A DNA stretch of 41,945 bases from an uncultured Blastocatellia bacterium (GCA_946480785.1 CAMLLD010000058.1:1-41945); one strand, 5' to 3'. Counted from the stretch's first letter, positions 25,215 to 34,523 are shown. Program-made: numbers and translations. The notes: generated from the letters alone by a model not told the origin.

Positions 25215-26043
25215 GTTCCTCAACCGCGTCTTCGGGTTTCCACGTGTTGTCTGTGTAAACCTTCGCCACTTTTCCGTCCGGCGCGACAATCACGGTCCTC
25301 AGCGCGTGAATGATCTGGTCCTGGTCGGCGAAGTATCTCAACCCGAAAAACTGCGCCGCCTCTTTCACCTGCTCGCCTGACGCAAACTCCCAGTGTTGAA
25401 AAGTCTCCGCCTCGTATCGCTCGGTGTGCGCCGCGCCATAACTGCGCAGCACCTGCGGCGTGTCGTAACCGGGATCGATGCTGATGCTGAGCAGATGCGT
25501 CTTCGCGTAGAAGTTCGCGTCCTGCTCCAGTTGTCGATCGACCTTCGCGAAGTTGTTGCTCATCAACGTGCAGTAGTCAGGCAGCGGGCAGCGCGTGTAG
25601 ATGAACGTCAGGAGCAGCGCCTTGCCGCGATAGTCTTTCAACCGGATCTGTTTGCCATCCTGGTTTCGCAGCACAAAGTTCGGGACCTGATCTCCTGCCT
25701 TCGCTTCGATCGTCATACCGGGCGCGGTCGTGTTTGGTGCGCCTGTTTGCTGCACGATCACGAGGTCTTCCAGCCATGAATGCGCGCCGTCGACAACGAG
25801 CGTGGCAGTCAGTTGCGCGTCCGGCGCGAGCGCGTCGAGATCCGACTCGTTCTCCACCGTGAAAGGCATCGTCATCGCGGGCATCAGGCCTTTGACTTCT
25901 TCGTGGGCCACCGTGACGAGATGCTTGTCGCGTTCGACCATCAGCACCTTGCCCTTCAGCTCGTAACGTTTCTCGTTGTGACGGCACGCGCCCGCAAGCG
26001 CGACCAAAATTATCAAGATCACGCCGCCCGCACGGGTCGTCAT
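25189..26043 (-). CDS. Fused copper-binding (CusF-like) and SCO1/SenC protein
   Basis: A 284-residue exported protein, probably a lipoprotein (Cys20 after a hydrophobic segment, LAGAC). Residues 28-100 form a small CusF-like domain with HEEVKGLMPAMTMPF, a methionine-rich copper site. Residues 118-284 are a thioredoxin-fold SCO1/SenC domain with VPNFVLRNQDGKQIRLKDYRG, and a His in QIIHALRTVIV. The usual CxxxC copper motif is here CPLPDYC (Cys152, Cys158), with five residues between. SCO proteins deliver copper to cytochrome c oxidase; such a role is inferred. The start overlaps the transglycosylase stop by 4 bp (ATGA). Confidence 0.88.
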   Translation of the reverse strand: MTTRAGGVILIILVALAGACRHNEKRYELKGKVLMVERDKHLVTVAHEEVKGLMPAMTMPFTVENESDLDALAPDAQLTATLVVDGAHSWLEDLVIVQQTGAPNTTAPGMTIEAKAGDQVPNFVLRNQDGKQIRLKDYRGKALLLTFIYTRCPLPDYCTLMSNNFAKVDRQLEQDANFYAKTHLLSISIDPGYDTPQVLRSYGAAHTERYEAETFQHWEFASGEQVKEAAQFFGLRYFADQDQIIHALRTVIVAPDGKVAKVYTDNTWKPEDAVEELKRVLGSS

Positions 26044-28337
26044 TTCACCATCCCTGTCAGGGGGTCAAGTTGCGCATCGTAGAGACGTTGATAGGTCCAG
26101 TAGTTGGTCAGCACTTTGTAGACGTAGTCTTTGGTTTGCGAGAAGCCGATCTCGGCGACGTAACGATCGGGATCATTCGAACGCGACCGGGCGATCCAGC
26201 GCGCGAGGTTGTCGGCGCCGCCGTTGTACGCACCGGCGACGGCTTGCGGCTGATCGGGAAACTGTTTAAAGAGATCTGAGAGATACTGTGCGCCCAAAAG
26301 TATCGCGGTGTCGGCATCGTAAAGATCGTCCTGGGCAAAGCTCGGCAGCTTCAACGCCGCAGCGACGTCTCTCGCCGTCGCGGGAATGAACTGCATCAGG
26401 CCACGCGCGGCGGCGCCAGACTTCGCTTCGGGTTGAAAACGCGATTCCTGGCGCGCGATCGACAACACAAAGCGCGGATCGACGTTGCGACTCGGCGCGT
26501 GCTTCAGCAGCGATTCGCGAAACGGCACGGGATACAACATCTCGACGAGATCCCTCGGCGCCAGATCGATCACATAATCCGCGGGCATCCCTTTCCACAC
26601 CTGCTCCGCAAAACGTACTGCGCGATTCGGCAGGCCCGCTTGCAACGACAGTTTTGCAATCGTGTAGTCTTCGTCCGTGTTGCTCGTGGTCTTGTTCGCG
26701 GCGCGCGCGGCGAGTAGTTCCGGCAGCGCTTCGTCGTAGAGTTCGAGGCTAAGCAGGGCATCGGCGAGCGAAGGCGATTCACTCGACGGCTTTAGCAGCG
26801 GGATTTGATTGAACGCCGGCAGGCGGTAGGCGCTTAATGAAGCATAGATTGAGCTGAGTTGCTTCAAGATCTCGCCCCGTCTTGCGGGCTCGTTGGTCAG
26901 TCGCAACACAGACTGCGCGGCAATGCGCGCTTGTTCCCACTGTCCCGCGGCGCTCGCTGTCTTCGCTTCGTTCGTCGACGCGTTGAGTCGCATCTGGACG
27001 AACGCGCGTGACTTGTCGCCGTTCGCCAAGCCGACCAAACGCTGCGTGGCGCGCGCGCCGTAGTACTCGTTGCGCCCGTCGGGGATCGCGAGATAGCCCG
27101 CGATCGCTTCTTCCGTTCGGCCCGATTGTTCGAGGGCATAGGCACGCAGAAACGAGACTTCCGCGGCCGTGGTCCCACCGGGCACGCGCGCGCCACCGAG
27201 ATCCGAAAACTTCGCCAACTCCTCCGCATCGCTCACCGCCGCGGCCCAACTCGCCTGCGCGAGATGAATCCGCAACTGCGCAAACGACGCGAGCGTGCCA
27301 CCGAGATCGTTCCTGAAACGCGCGCGCGTCTGTTGCACCCAATTCAACGCTTCCGGATAGCGGCCCGCTTCATGCAGCGCGTCGATGATGTTGAGGTAAG
27401 CGCGCTCGGGCGTTGGATTATCCGGGAAACGATCGATGAGGAGTTTGTAAGCTGTGACTGCTTCGTTCGTGCGCTTCAGCCGCACATAACTCGACGCCAT
27501 CAAGCCCACTGCATCGCTCGTGGTAGCACTCGGCCGGCCGGAGTCGAAGGCCGTCTGAACCAGTTTCTGAAGCAGCGCAATCGCGTCTTCGAACTTCGCT
27601 TCATTGTACAGACCACGCGCAATCTGGTAGGTCGCGTACGGGACCGTAGTGCTTTGCGGGTACTGATCGATCAGCGCCTGGTAATGCGCCCGTGCGCCGG
27701 CGAAGTCGCGGTTGAACTGGTAGACCAACGCGCGCAAGAGATGGTCTTGTTCGGACAGGGATGTTGGCGGATTTGCCGGGCTGGATGATTTGTCGAGTGC
27801 GTCGAGTTCGCGCACTGCGGTGAGCGCGAAGTCGTCGGGACGCGAGGCGTCAGGCATCTGCATCACGAGTTTCGTAAACGTGTCGCGCGCTTCGGCAATT
27901 TTCCCGGCGCGCGCTTGCGCCGTTCCCCTCAGCGCCGCCGCCTCACGCGCTACGAGTACGTTCTTTGCTGATGCGAGCGTCTTCGCGCTATTCGCCGCTG
28001 CGTTAAAGTCGCCGCTATCAAAGAAACTCTCGCTCAACCTCAGCGCTGCTGTGTCGTGCAACAGACTATTTGGCGCAGCGGCGAGTAGTTGTTGCAAACG
28101 TTCGCGCTCGAGCACAGGGTCGCCGGTCGCCCGCGCGAGTCTTGCCAGGTGCCACAACGCATACTCTTTCAGAATCGAGTTGCGCGTGACCACTGCCTGG
28201 TAATTCGCGGTCGCCGCCGCGATGTCGCCGGCGCTTTCCGCCTTACGTCCGAGCGCATAGTCCTGATTTTGTGGCGACTGGGCCACGGCCACCGACACCC
28301 AGCACACCAATAGCAGCGTTAGTCTCGCCAGCAACAT
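26040..28337 (-). CDS. Soluble lytic murein transglycosylase with TPR-like superhelix (Slt70 type)
   Basis: A 765-residue periplasmic enzyme that cleaves peptidoglycan. The signal peptide ends near SVAVAQ (residue 20). Residues 25-590 are helical TPR-like repeats (for example AYLNIIDALHEAGRYPEAL), matching the doughnut domain of Slt70. The C-terminal SLT domain has Glu631 in IARQESRFQPEAKSGAAARG, then LMQFIPATA and AGAYNGGADNLARW. It is divergent from folD across a 44-bp gap and is followed by the SCO1-like gene with a 4-bp overlap. Second lytic transglycosylase of the window. Confidence 0.94.
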   Translation of the reverse strand: MLLARLTLLLVCWVSVAVAQSPQNQDYALGRKAESAGDIAAATANYQAVVTRNSILKEYALWHLARLARATGDPVLERERLQQLLAAAPNSLLHDTAALRLSESFFDSGDFNAAANSAKTLASAKNVLVAREAAALRGTAQARAGKIAEARDTFTKLVMQMPDASRPDDFALTAVRELDALDKSSSPANPPTSLSEQDHLLRALVYQFNRDFAGARAHYQALIDQYPQSTTVPYATYQIARGLYNEAKFEDAIALLQKLVQTAFDSGRPSATTSDAVGLMASSYVRLKRTNEAVTAYKLLIDRFPDNPTPERAYLNIIDALHEAGRYPEALNWVQQTRARFRNDLGGTLASFAQLRIHLAQASWAAAVSDAEELAKFSDLGGARVPGGTTAAEVSFLRAYALEQSGRTEEAIAGYLAIPDGRNEYYGARATQRLVGLANGDKSRAFVQMRLNASTNEAKTASAAGQWEQARIAAQSVLRLTNEPARRGEILKQLSSIYASLSAYRLPAFNQIPLLKPSSESPSLADALLSLELYDEALPELLAARAANKTTSNTDEDYTIAKLSLQAGLPNRAVRFAEQVWKGMPADYVIDLAPRDLVEMLYPVPFRESLLKHAPSRNVDPRFVLSIARQESRFQPEAKSGAAARGLMQFIPATARDVAAALKLPSFAQDDLYDADTAILLGAQYLSDLFKQFPDQPQAVAGAYNGGADNLARWIARSRSNDPDRYVAEIGFSQTKDYVYKVLTNYWTYQRLYDAQLDPLTGMVK

Positions 28338-28381
28338 GCGCGGAATTATAATCGCTGCAATCTGTGTATACTATCGGGCGA

Positions 28382-29347
28382 ATGATCAGCGAAAACACAA
28401 AGGCGCGTTTGCTTGAGGGCGCGGTTGTCGCCGCGCAGATCAAGCAGGAAGTGCAAAGCGAAATCGACCGCATGGTGGAGACGACCGGCTATCGTCCGTG
28501 CCTCGCGGTGGTGCGCGTCGGCGAAGATCCGGCCTCGGCCGTTTACGTGCGCGGCAAGATCAAAGCGTCCGAAGAGATCGGGATTAGATCGGAGCATCAC
28601 GCATTGCCCGAGTCGACCAGCACGGATGAGTTGCTCGCGCTGGTCAACGACTTGAACCAACGCGACGATGTTGACGGCGTCCTCGTGCAACTTCCTTTGC
28701 CGCCGCAGATCGATGAGACGACGATCATCGAGGCGATCGATCCGGCGAAAGACGTCGACGGCTTTCATCTGGTCAACGCCGGCAGGCTTGCGATGGGCCG
28801 GCCGGTTTTAGTGCCGTGCACACCGGCGGGGATCATCGAGCTGCTCGACTACAACTCGATCGAGATTCGCGGCGCGAATGCGTGTGTCGTCGGGCGTAGT
28901 CAGATTGTCGGGCGGCCGATGGCCCAACTGCTTTTGCAGCGCGACGCGACCGTGACGATCTGTCACTCACGCACGCGCGATCTCGCCGCGTTGACGCGCC
29001 AGGCGGATCTGTTGGTCGTAGCAATTGGACGCGCGGGGATGATCGGTCGCGAGCACATTAAACCCGGCGCGGTAGTGATCGACGTCGGCATGAATCGAGT
29101 GTCTGACGAAGATGAGGTTCGCAGGCTTTTTGGCGACGCGGCAGAGAAGCGTCTGGAAGTTGTAGCGAAGCGCGGTGCGACGCTCGTCGGTGACGTGAAT
29201 CCGGCAGAAGCGATGGAAGTCGCGGGTATGTTTACGCCCGTGCCCGGCGGCGTGGGTCTGCTCACCGTGGCGATGTTGATGAAGAACACGCTCAAAGCGG
29301 CGAAGTTGCGGGCAGCGGCCAAGTCGCCCAGCGAACCGACTTCGTAA
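28382..29347 (+). CDS. folD: Bifunctional methylenetetrahydrofolate dehydrogenase/cyclohydrolase
   Basis: A 321-residue cytosolic enzyme that interconverts 5,10-methylene-, methenyl- and 10-formyl-tetrahydrofolate with NADP. The Tyr55-x3-Lys59 pair (VYVRGKIKA) is catalytic. GVLVQLPLPPQID, KDVDGFHLVNAGRL, PCTPAGIIELL, VVGRSQIVGRPMAQLL and VIDVGMNR follow. The C-terminal motif is PVPGGVGLLTVAML where PGGVGPMT is standard. ATG 28382 is chosen; GTG 28364 would add six residues. It is slightly longer than the usual 280-300. First gene of a plus-strand run to the carbonic anhydrase. Confidence 0.96.
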   Translation: MISENTKARLLEGAVVAAQIKQEVQSEIDRMVETTGYRPCLAVVRVGEDPASAVYVRGKIKASEEIGIRSEHHALPESTSTDELLALVNDLNQRDDVDGVLVQLPLPPQIDETTIIEAIDPAKDVDGFHLVNAGRLAMGRPVLVPCTPAGIIELLDYNSIEIRGANACVVGRSQIVGRPMAQLLLQRDATVTICHSRTRDLAALTRQADLLVVAIGRAGMIGREHIKPGAVVIDVGMNRVSDEDEVRRLFGDAAEKRLEVVAKRGATLVGDVNPAEAMEVAGMFTPVPGGVGLLTVAMLMKNTLKAAKLRAAAKSPSEPTS

Positions 29348-29355
29348 CCATCTCG

Positions 29356-29970
29356 ATGCTGCGCGTTGGCCTAACAGGATCGATCGCCGTCGGTAAATCC
29401 TTTGTTGCGTCGGTATTCACCGAACTCGGTTGTCACGTACTCGATGCGGATCACACCGCGCGCGAAGTCGTGTTACCCGGCTCGCAAGGTCTCGCAGCGG
29501 TGGTCGCGGCGTTCGGTGAAGAGGTTCTTAACGCAGACGGAACACTTAACCGGCAACAACTAGGAGCACTAATCTTCGGCGACGAAGAGAAGCGCCAGCA
29601 GTTAAATCATCTGCTGCACCCGTTCATCATCGCGCGCCAGGACGAGATTCTCGGGGCGTGGGAAGCAGAAGATCCGCAGGGCATCGGCATCGTCGATGCC
29701 GCGCTGATGATCGAATCCGGCGGCTACAAGCGTTTCGACAAATTGATCGTGGTCCATTGCCGGCCTGAAGTGCAGCTCGAACGCTTGATGCTGCGCAACG
29801 GTCTGACGCGCGAACAAGCGAGAGCGCGGATCGACTCGCAGATGTCGCAGGAAGAGAAACAAAGATTTGCAGATTACTTGATCGACACTTCGGACGGCTA
29901 CGAGCTCGCACGCGCGCGCACACTCGAGGTTTACAACCAACTGCGGCAACTCCCCGACAGGCACAAATGA
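29356..29970 (+). CDS. coaE: Dephospho-CoA kinase
   Basis: A 204-residue kinase that makes coenzyme A from dephospho-CoA and ATP. The P-loop is GLTGSIAVGKS (5-15), followed by CHVLDADHTAREVV and the lid region VVHCRPEVQLERLMLRNG. It starts 8 bp after folD. The stop overlaps the next start by 4 bp (ATGA). Length is normal. Confidence 0.95.
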   Translation: MLRVGLTGSIAVGKSFVASVFTELGCHVLDADHTAREVVLPGSQGLAAVVAAFGEEVLNADGTLNRQQLGALIFGDEEKRQQLNHLLHPFIIARQDEILGAWEAEDPQGIGIVDAALMIESGGYKRFDKLIVVHCRPEVQLERLMLRNGLTREQARARIDSQMSQEEKQRFADYLIDTSDGYELARARTLEVYNQLRQLPDRHK

Positions 29971-31649
29971 ACTCGCCCCGACACCAGAAAAAACCTCGCC
30001 GCTCTAGGTTGAAACGTCCGCGTTGGTCCGCGCTTTACGCGACGCTGCTCATGGGCTCGCTCGTCTACACCGGTTGTTTCAACGAAGAGCCGTCGACTTA
30101 CTACGGCAAGAGCGTGCCGCCCCGCGCGCAGGAGTTTCGCTGGAGCGACGGCGGTCTGCCGCAGACGTTCGATCCGGCTTTCGCGGCCGCGCCGCCCGAC
30201 ACCGACGCGGTCCGTGCTCTGTTCGAGGGCTTGACTGACTACGACCCGCGCACGCTCGCGCCGATTCCCGCGGTCGCGACGCGCTGGGAGTCGTCACACG
30301 ACGGGCGCATTTGGACGTTCTACCTGCGTGACGATGCGCGCTGGTCCAACGGCGAAAAAGTCACGGCGCAGGACTTCGTGCGCTCGTGGCAACGCACGCT
30401 GAAGATCGGCGCGCTCGCGCCACACACCGAGTTGCTCGCCAACATCGAAGGCGCAACACCGCGCGCGCCGCAGCCGGAAAGACCCGAACAAGCACCGCCG
30501 CAATTCGGCGCGCACGCGATCAATGAACACGTCTTACAGGTGACGCTGCAACACGCTGACAACAGTTTCCCCGCGCTCGTGGCCCATCCGGTTTTTCGCC
30601 CGGTGAAACTTCCCGACGCCGAACAAACAACCCCGATCGCGTCGCACGAGTTGATCTCCAACGGCGCGTTTCAACTCTCCGCCACGGAAGCGGATCGCGT
30701 GCGCCTCGACCGCGCCCGCAATTACTGGGACGGCGACTCCGTTTCGCTCGATCACGTCACCTTCGTCAACACGCCGAATCCCGAAGACGCGCTCTCGGCT
30801 TATCGCGACGGACAAGTCGACGCCGTCACGAACGCGCCTTTCGAACCGCTCGCGTTGAAATTATTAGCGCCCTACAAAGACTTTCGGCGTTCAACCTTCG
30901 GCGCATTGACTTACTACGTTTTCAACGTGAATCGCGAGCCGTTTGACGACGTGCGCGTCCGCGAAGCACTCGCGCTCGCGATCGATCGCGAACGCATCAG
31001 CCGCGTGGATCTCGGCGGCGCGACCGAGCCCGCTGGAAGATTTCTGCCTGATGCGATGGCGGGGGAAAAACCGGTCGTGCAGAAAACCGAACTGCTCGAT
31101 TACGACGTGAACAAGGCGCGCGACCTGCTCGCGCAAGCGGGGTATCCAAACGGCGAAGGCTTTCCCGTGATTCGGCTGCTTGTGAATCGCAACGAACAGC
31201 AGCGCGTCGTGGCGCAGTCGATCGCGACGATGTGGCGCACTGCGCTGAACATTCAAACTGAGATTTTGCTGCGCGATTGGGAAGCGTTCGAAACGGCGTC
31301 GAAGGCCGGCGACTGTGATGTCGTGCGGCGTGGCATCGTGTTGCAGACGACGGATGAACTCACGAACCTCGGAATGTTGTTCGAGCGCGACTCGCATCTA
31401 ACGACGCCGCGCGTTGCGACAACAGAAGGCGTGGCCCATACACCTTCACCCGAACCGTCGTCGCCGCCCGTGACGTTGATCGACTCGGAAGCGCAGGCGT
31501 TGAAAGAGCTGAAAGCCGTGCCCATCTACTTCGCGTCGTCTTACTCGTTAGTGAAGCCTTACGTTTCGGGATTCGATCTCAACGTGCTGGACGCGCCGTC
31601 GTTGAAGCGCACGCGTGTCGATCCCAACTGGAAGGAACAGGGACGTTGA
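29967..31649 (+). CDS. ABC transporter peptide-binding protein, OppA/DppA family (SBP_bac_5)
   Basis: A 560-residue extracytoplasmic solute-binding protein. A very basic N-terminus, a hydrophobic segment at 20-36 and Cys37 (VYTGC) suggest a lipoprotein, although the lipobox is not ideal. The family signs are LPQTFDPAFA, the LFEGLTDYDPRTLAPIPAVA segment, WTFYLRDDARWSNGEKVTAQDFV, and VREALALAIDRERI. The usual binding target is oligopeptides. No permease or ATPase genes are next to it, so it must work with a transporter encoded elsewhere. It overlaps coaE (ATGA) and tsaC (TTGA) by 4 bp each. Confidence 0.92.
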   Translation: MNSPRHQKKPRRSRLKRPRWSALYATLLMGSLVYTGCFNEEPSTYYGKSVPPRAQEFRWSDGGLPQTFDPAFAAAPPDTDAVRALFEGLTDYDPRTLAPIPAVATRWESSHDGRIWTFYLRDDARWSNGEKVTAQDFVRSWQRTLKIGALAPHTELLANIEGATPRAPQPERPEQAPPQFGAHAINEHVLQVTLQHADNSFPALVAHPVFRPVKLPDAEQTTPIASHELISNGAFQLSATEADRVRLDRARNYWDGDSVSLDHVTFVNTPNPEDALSAYRDGQVDAVTNAPFEPLALKLLAPYKDFRRSTFGALTYYVFNVNREPFDDVRVREALALAIDRERISRVDLGGATEPAGRFLPDAMAGEKPVVQKTELLDYDVNKARDLLAQAGYPNGEGFPVIRLLVNRNEQQRVVAQSIATMWRTALNIQTEILLRDWEAFETASKAGDCDVVRRGIVLQTTDELTNLGMLFERDSHLTTPRVATTEGVAHTPSPEPSSPPVTLIDSEAQALKELKAVPIYFASSYSLVKPYVSGFDLNVLDAPSLKRTRVDPNWKEQGR

Positions 31650-32242
31650 CGCCGCGCGAAGTGATCTCACGCGGCGGCGTGATCGCGTTTCGCACCGATA
31701 CGTTCTACGGGCTCGGCGCCGATCCTTTCGATGCCGCGGCGGTTGCGCGCATTCGGGAACTGAAAGGCCGCGAGGACGATAAGCCGATACTGTTGCTGGT
31801 CTCTGATCAGGAGGAAGTCGAACGCGTGATCGCAGAACGCTCGCAAGCCTTTGCAAGTGCGACCGCCGCGTTTTGGCCTGGACCACTGACGATCGTCGGC
31901 GTCGCTGTTGCAGCGTTGCCGGCGGAGATCACGGCGGGAACTGGAACAGTCGGTGTTAGACTGCCCGCTGATGAAAACGTGCGGACGCTGGTGCGCGAGT
32001 GCGGCGGCATCCTGACTGCTACGAGCGCGAACCCCTCGGGACGCGAACCAGCGCGCTCGGCGCAAGAAGTCGCGGAATATTTTCCCAATGCTTCTTCACC
32101 TCGTCTCGACCTGATTTTAGACGGCGGTGAAGTGACGGTAACCGAACCCTCGACCGTGTTGGACGCTACGACTTCTCCGCCACGCGTCGTTCGTGAAGGC
32201 GCCATCAGCCGCGAACTCATTCAACAACTCTTTGACCGATAA
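31646..32242 (+). CDS. tsaC: L-threonylcarbamoyladenylate synthase (TsaC/YrdC/Sua5 family)
   Basis: A 198-residue enzyme making threonylcarbamoyl-AMP from threonine, bicarbonate and ATP, the first step of the t6A modification of ANN-decoding tRNAs. The motifs are FRTDTFYGLGADPFD, LKGREDDKPILLLVS, FWPGPLTIVG, GVRLPADENVRTL and TSANPSGREPARSAQEV. The start is TTG 31646, overlapping the binding protein stop. Single-domain size (no Sua5 extension). Confidence 0.94.
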   Translation: MTPREVISRGGVIAFRTDTFYGLGADPFDAAAVARIRELKGREDDKPILLLVSDQEEVERVIAERSQAFASATAAFWPGPLTIVGVAVAALPAEITAGTGTVGVRLPADENVRTLVRECGGILTATSANPSGREPARSAQEVAEYFPNASSPRLDLILDGGEVTVTEPSTVLDATTSPPRVVREGAISRELIQQLFDR

Positions 32243-32253
32243 CTAAAAACATC

Positions 32254-32643
32254 ATGGACATCAAACGAATTCAAACACCAAACGCTCCAGCCCCCGGCGG
32301 TCACTATTCACAAGCCACCGTCTACAACGGGCTCGTCTTTGTCGCCGGCCAGTTGTCGATCGATCCCGCGACCGGCGAACACAAACTCGACTCGATAGAG
32401 CAACAGACCGAACAAGCTCTCAACAACGTGCACGCGATTCTCAAAGCTGCCGGCAGCGACTGGGACCGCGTGTTGAAGATGAACATCTCGGTGGCCGACA
32501 TCAATCTCTGGAGCGACGTGAACAAGGTCTACTCGCGCATCCTCGGCGACAATCGCCCGGCGCGTGCGGTCATTCCGTGCGGTCCTTTGCATTACGGTTT
32601 CCTCATCGAAATCGAAGCGATCGCGGCCACGGACCAGGCGTGA
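32254..32643 (+). CDS. ridA: RidA family reactive intermediate deaminase
   Basis: A 129-residue trimeric enzyme that hydrolyses reactive enamine/imine intermediates such as 2-aminoacrylate. The conserved parts are APGGHYSQATVYNGLVFVAG, EQQTEQALNNVHAILKAAG, and the active-site Arg104 in NRPARAVIPC with the IEIEAIA strand. The start ATG 32254 lacks a strong ribosome binding site. Its stop overlaps the next GTG start by 4 bp (GTGA). Confidence 0.95.
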   Translation: MDIKRIQTPNAPAPGGHYSQATVYNGLVFVAGQLSIDPATGEHKLDSIEQQTEQALNNVHAILKAAGSDWDRVLKMNISVADINLWSDVNKVYSRILGDNRPARAVIPCGPLHYGFLIEIEAIAATDQA

Positions 32644-33104
32644 AAGACGAGTCAAACTCATCTCCGGCGAAGCAGGTCGCGGGTTTCATCGCGAAGTTCG
32701 ATCCGTCGATTGCGAAACTGACGCGGTCGGCGCGTTCTGTCCTGCGGAAGAGATTTCCCACCGCGATCGAACTCGTCTACGACAACTACAACGCGCTCGC
32801 AATCGGCTACAGCTCTACTGAACGAACTTCCGACGTGCTCTTCTCACTCGCGGTCTACGCGCGCGGAGTGAATCTTTATTTTATGTACGGCCGTTCGCTG
32901 CCGGATCCGAACAAACTCTTGCAGGGCAGCGGCAGTCAGGGTGCATTCGTGCGTCTCGACGATTTGTCAGTGCTCGACGAGCCCGGCGTGAAGGCACTCA
33001 TCAACGCCGCGGTAAAACAGGCTGAACCATCGCTCCCAGCGCGCGGCCGCGGCTACACGATCGTAAAATCAGTTTCGGCAAAACAACGTCCCAGGCGGGC
33101 TTAA
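32640..33104 (+). CDS. DUF1801 domain protein
   Basis: A 154-residue protein of the DUF1801 (YdhG-like) family; function unknown. GTG 32640 overlaps the ridA stop (GTGA) and gives the domain a normal N-terminus; the frame remains open further upstream inside ridA, but those codons are shadow. Family features are AFVRLDDL, the NYNALAIGYS strand, LFSLAVYARGVNLYFMYG and a C-terminal helix ALINAAVKQAEPS. The basic tail KQRPRRA ends the protein. Probably cotranscribed with ridA and the carbonic anhydrase gene. Confidence 0.83.
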   Translation: MKDESNSSPAKQVAGFIAKFDPSIAKLTRSARSVLRKRFPTAIELVYDNYNALAIGYSSTERTSDVLFSLAVYARGVNLYFMYGRSLPDPNKLLQGSGSQGAFVRLDDLSVLDEPGVKALINAAVKQAEPSLPARGRGYTIVKSVSAKQRPRRA

Positions 33105-33107
33105 TTC

Positions 33108-33734
33108 ATGGTAGATCTCGAGCGGCTTCTCGAACAGAACAGGGTGTGGGCTGAGGGCATCAAGGCCAGCGACCCCGACTTTTTTCCGACACTCGCCAAA
33201 CAGCAATCGCCGACGTTTCTTTGGATCGGCTGTTCCGACAGCCGCGTGCCGGCGACGCAGTTGGTTGGCCTCGCGCCGGGCGAGATGTTTGTGCATCGCA
33301 ACGTCGCGAACGTCGTGGTCCATACGGATTTCAATTGCCTGTCGGTGATGCAGTATGCGGTAGACGTGTTGCAGGTGAAGCACATCATCGTGTGCGGTCA
33401 CGACGGTTGCGGCGGCGTGAAAGCGGCGTTGGAGAATCTGCAGTTCGGACTCATCGACAACTGGTTGCGGCACGTGCAGGACGTGATGCACGCCCACGCG
33501 GACGAGCTCGCGAAGATTGAAGACGCATCGGGGCGGCTGGATCGTTTGTGCGCGCTGAACGTGATCGAGCAGGTGATGAGCGTGAGCCGGACGACGATCG
33601 TGCAAGCGGCGTGGGAACGTGGGCAGGAGCTCGCGGTGCACGGTTGGATCTACGGCTTGCAGGACGGACTGTTACGAGACCTCGGCGTTTCAGTTACTAA
33701 CGCAGCCGAGGCTTCGAAGACGACGCGATCATAG
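33108..33734 (+). CDS. can: Beta-class carbonic anhydrase
   Basis: A 208-residue zinc enzyme interconverting CO2 and bicarbonate. The zinc ligands and active-site pair fall at Cys42 and Asp44 (IGCSDSRVPA), His98 and Cys101 (VCGHDGCGGVKAA), the same numbers as in E. coli Can as I recall them. HRNVANVV is also conserved. ATG 33108 is 3 bp after the DUF1801 stop. The 3' end overlaps the convergent methyltransferase gene by 6 bp. Bicarbonate supply for acetyl-CoA carboxylase or for TsaC are possible uses. Confidence 0.96.
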   Translation: MVDLERLLEQNRVWAEGIKASDPDFFPTLAKQQSPTFLWIGCSDSRVPATQLVGLAPGEMFVHRNVANVVVHTDFNCLSVMQYAVDVLQVKHIIVCGHDGCGGVKAALENLQFGLIDNWLRHVQDVMHAHADELAKIEDASGRLDRLCALNVIEQVMSVSRTTIVQAAWERGQELAVHGWIYGLQDGLLRDLGVSVTNAAEASKTTRS

Positions 33735-34523
33735 CGACCGTTGGCGAGCGGCTTCGTAAAGCAGAATTCCCGCCGCGACTGACACGTTCAAACTCTCGAC
33801 CTCGCCGTGCATCGGAATGCTGACCGTCTGATCCGTGGCTTGCAACTCTTCTTCGCTGAGTCCGGTTGATTCAGGCCCAAGCACAAGCGCGGTCGCACCC
33901 GTCCAATCCCACTCACTGTGTCTCACGTTTGCCTGCGCCGTAGTGCCGACGAGACGGATGCCTCTTGTTCGACACCACTCGATGACATCAACGAAACCCG
34001 CGTCGCGCCAGACGGCCAGGCGAAACGCCGAGCCCATCGCGCCGCGCACAGACTTCGGTGAAAACGGATCGCTCGTATTCTTCGTGGTGATGATTCCGGT
34101 CGCGCCCGCGGCTTCGGCGGTGCGCAGGATCGCGCCGACGTTCACGGGATTGTTGATCTGGTGCAAGACAACTAGCAGCGGATTCTTCGGCAGACTTTGC
34201 GCGAGACGTTGCTCGGAAGATTCCGGTCGCCGCGCCAGGACAACGATCCCTTGGGGCGTTTTCGTGTAGGAGATCGACTCGAGCAGTTTTTCACTGACTG
34301 AAGCGATGCGAGGCGACGCTTTTGTGAGCTCATCAATCGCCGCCGCGGCTTTCTCCTTGCTCGCCAGTTGCTCCGAAACGATCACCGCTTCGATGACGAG
34401 TTTAGAACGGAGCGCTTCAACTGAAAGACGCAAGCCCTCGACGTAGATCAGTTCGTCGACTTTGCCGTCGCGTACGGCGCGCGCCTGGCGGAGCAGGGAA
34501 TTGTCGCGGCTGGTAATCTTCAT
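33729..34523 (-). CDS. TrmH/SpoU family RNA 2'-O-ribose methyltransferase
   Basis: A 264-residue SPOUT methyltransferase using S-adenosylmethionine. An N-terminal substrate-binding domain (MKITSRDNSLLRQARAVRDG) is followed by the three knot motifs NPVNVGAILRTAEAAGATGI, LVLGPESTGLSEEE and IPMHGEVESLNVSVAAGILL. The target, 23S rRNA or tRNA, is not evident. ATG 34523 is chosen over upstream in-frame starts because it begins at the domain and overlaps the EEP gene stop by 4 bp (ATGA). Confidence 0.93.
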   Translation of the reverse strand: MKITSRDNSLLRQARAVRDGKVDELIYVEGLRLSVEALRSKLVIEAVIVSEQLASKEKAAAAIDELTKASPRIASVSEKLLESISYTKTPQGIVVLARRPESSEQRLAQSLPKNPLLVVLHQINNPVNVGAILRTAEAAGATGIITTKNTSDPFSPKSVRGAMGSAFRLAVWRDAGFVDVIEWCRTRGIRLVGTTAQANVRHSEWDWTGATALVLGPESTGLSEEELQATDQTVSIPMHGEVESLNVSVAAGILLYEAARQRSL

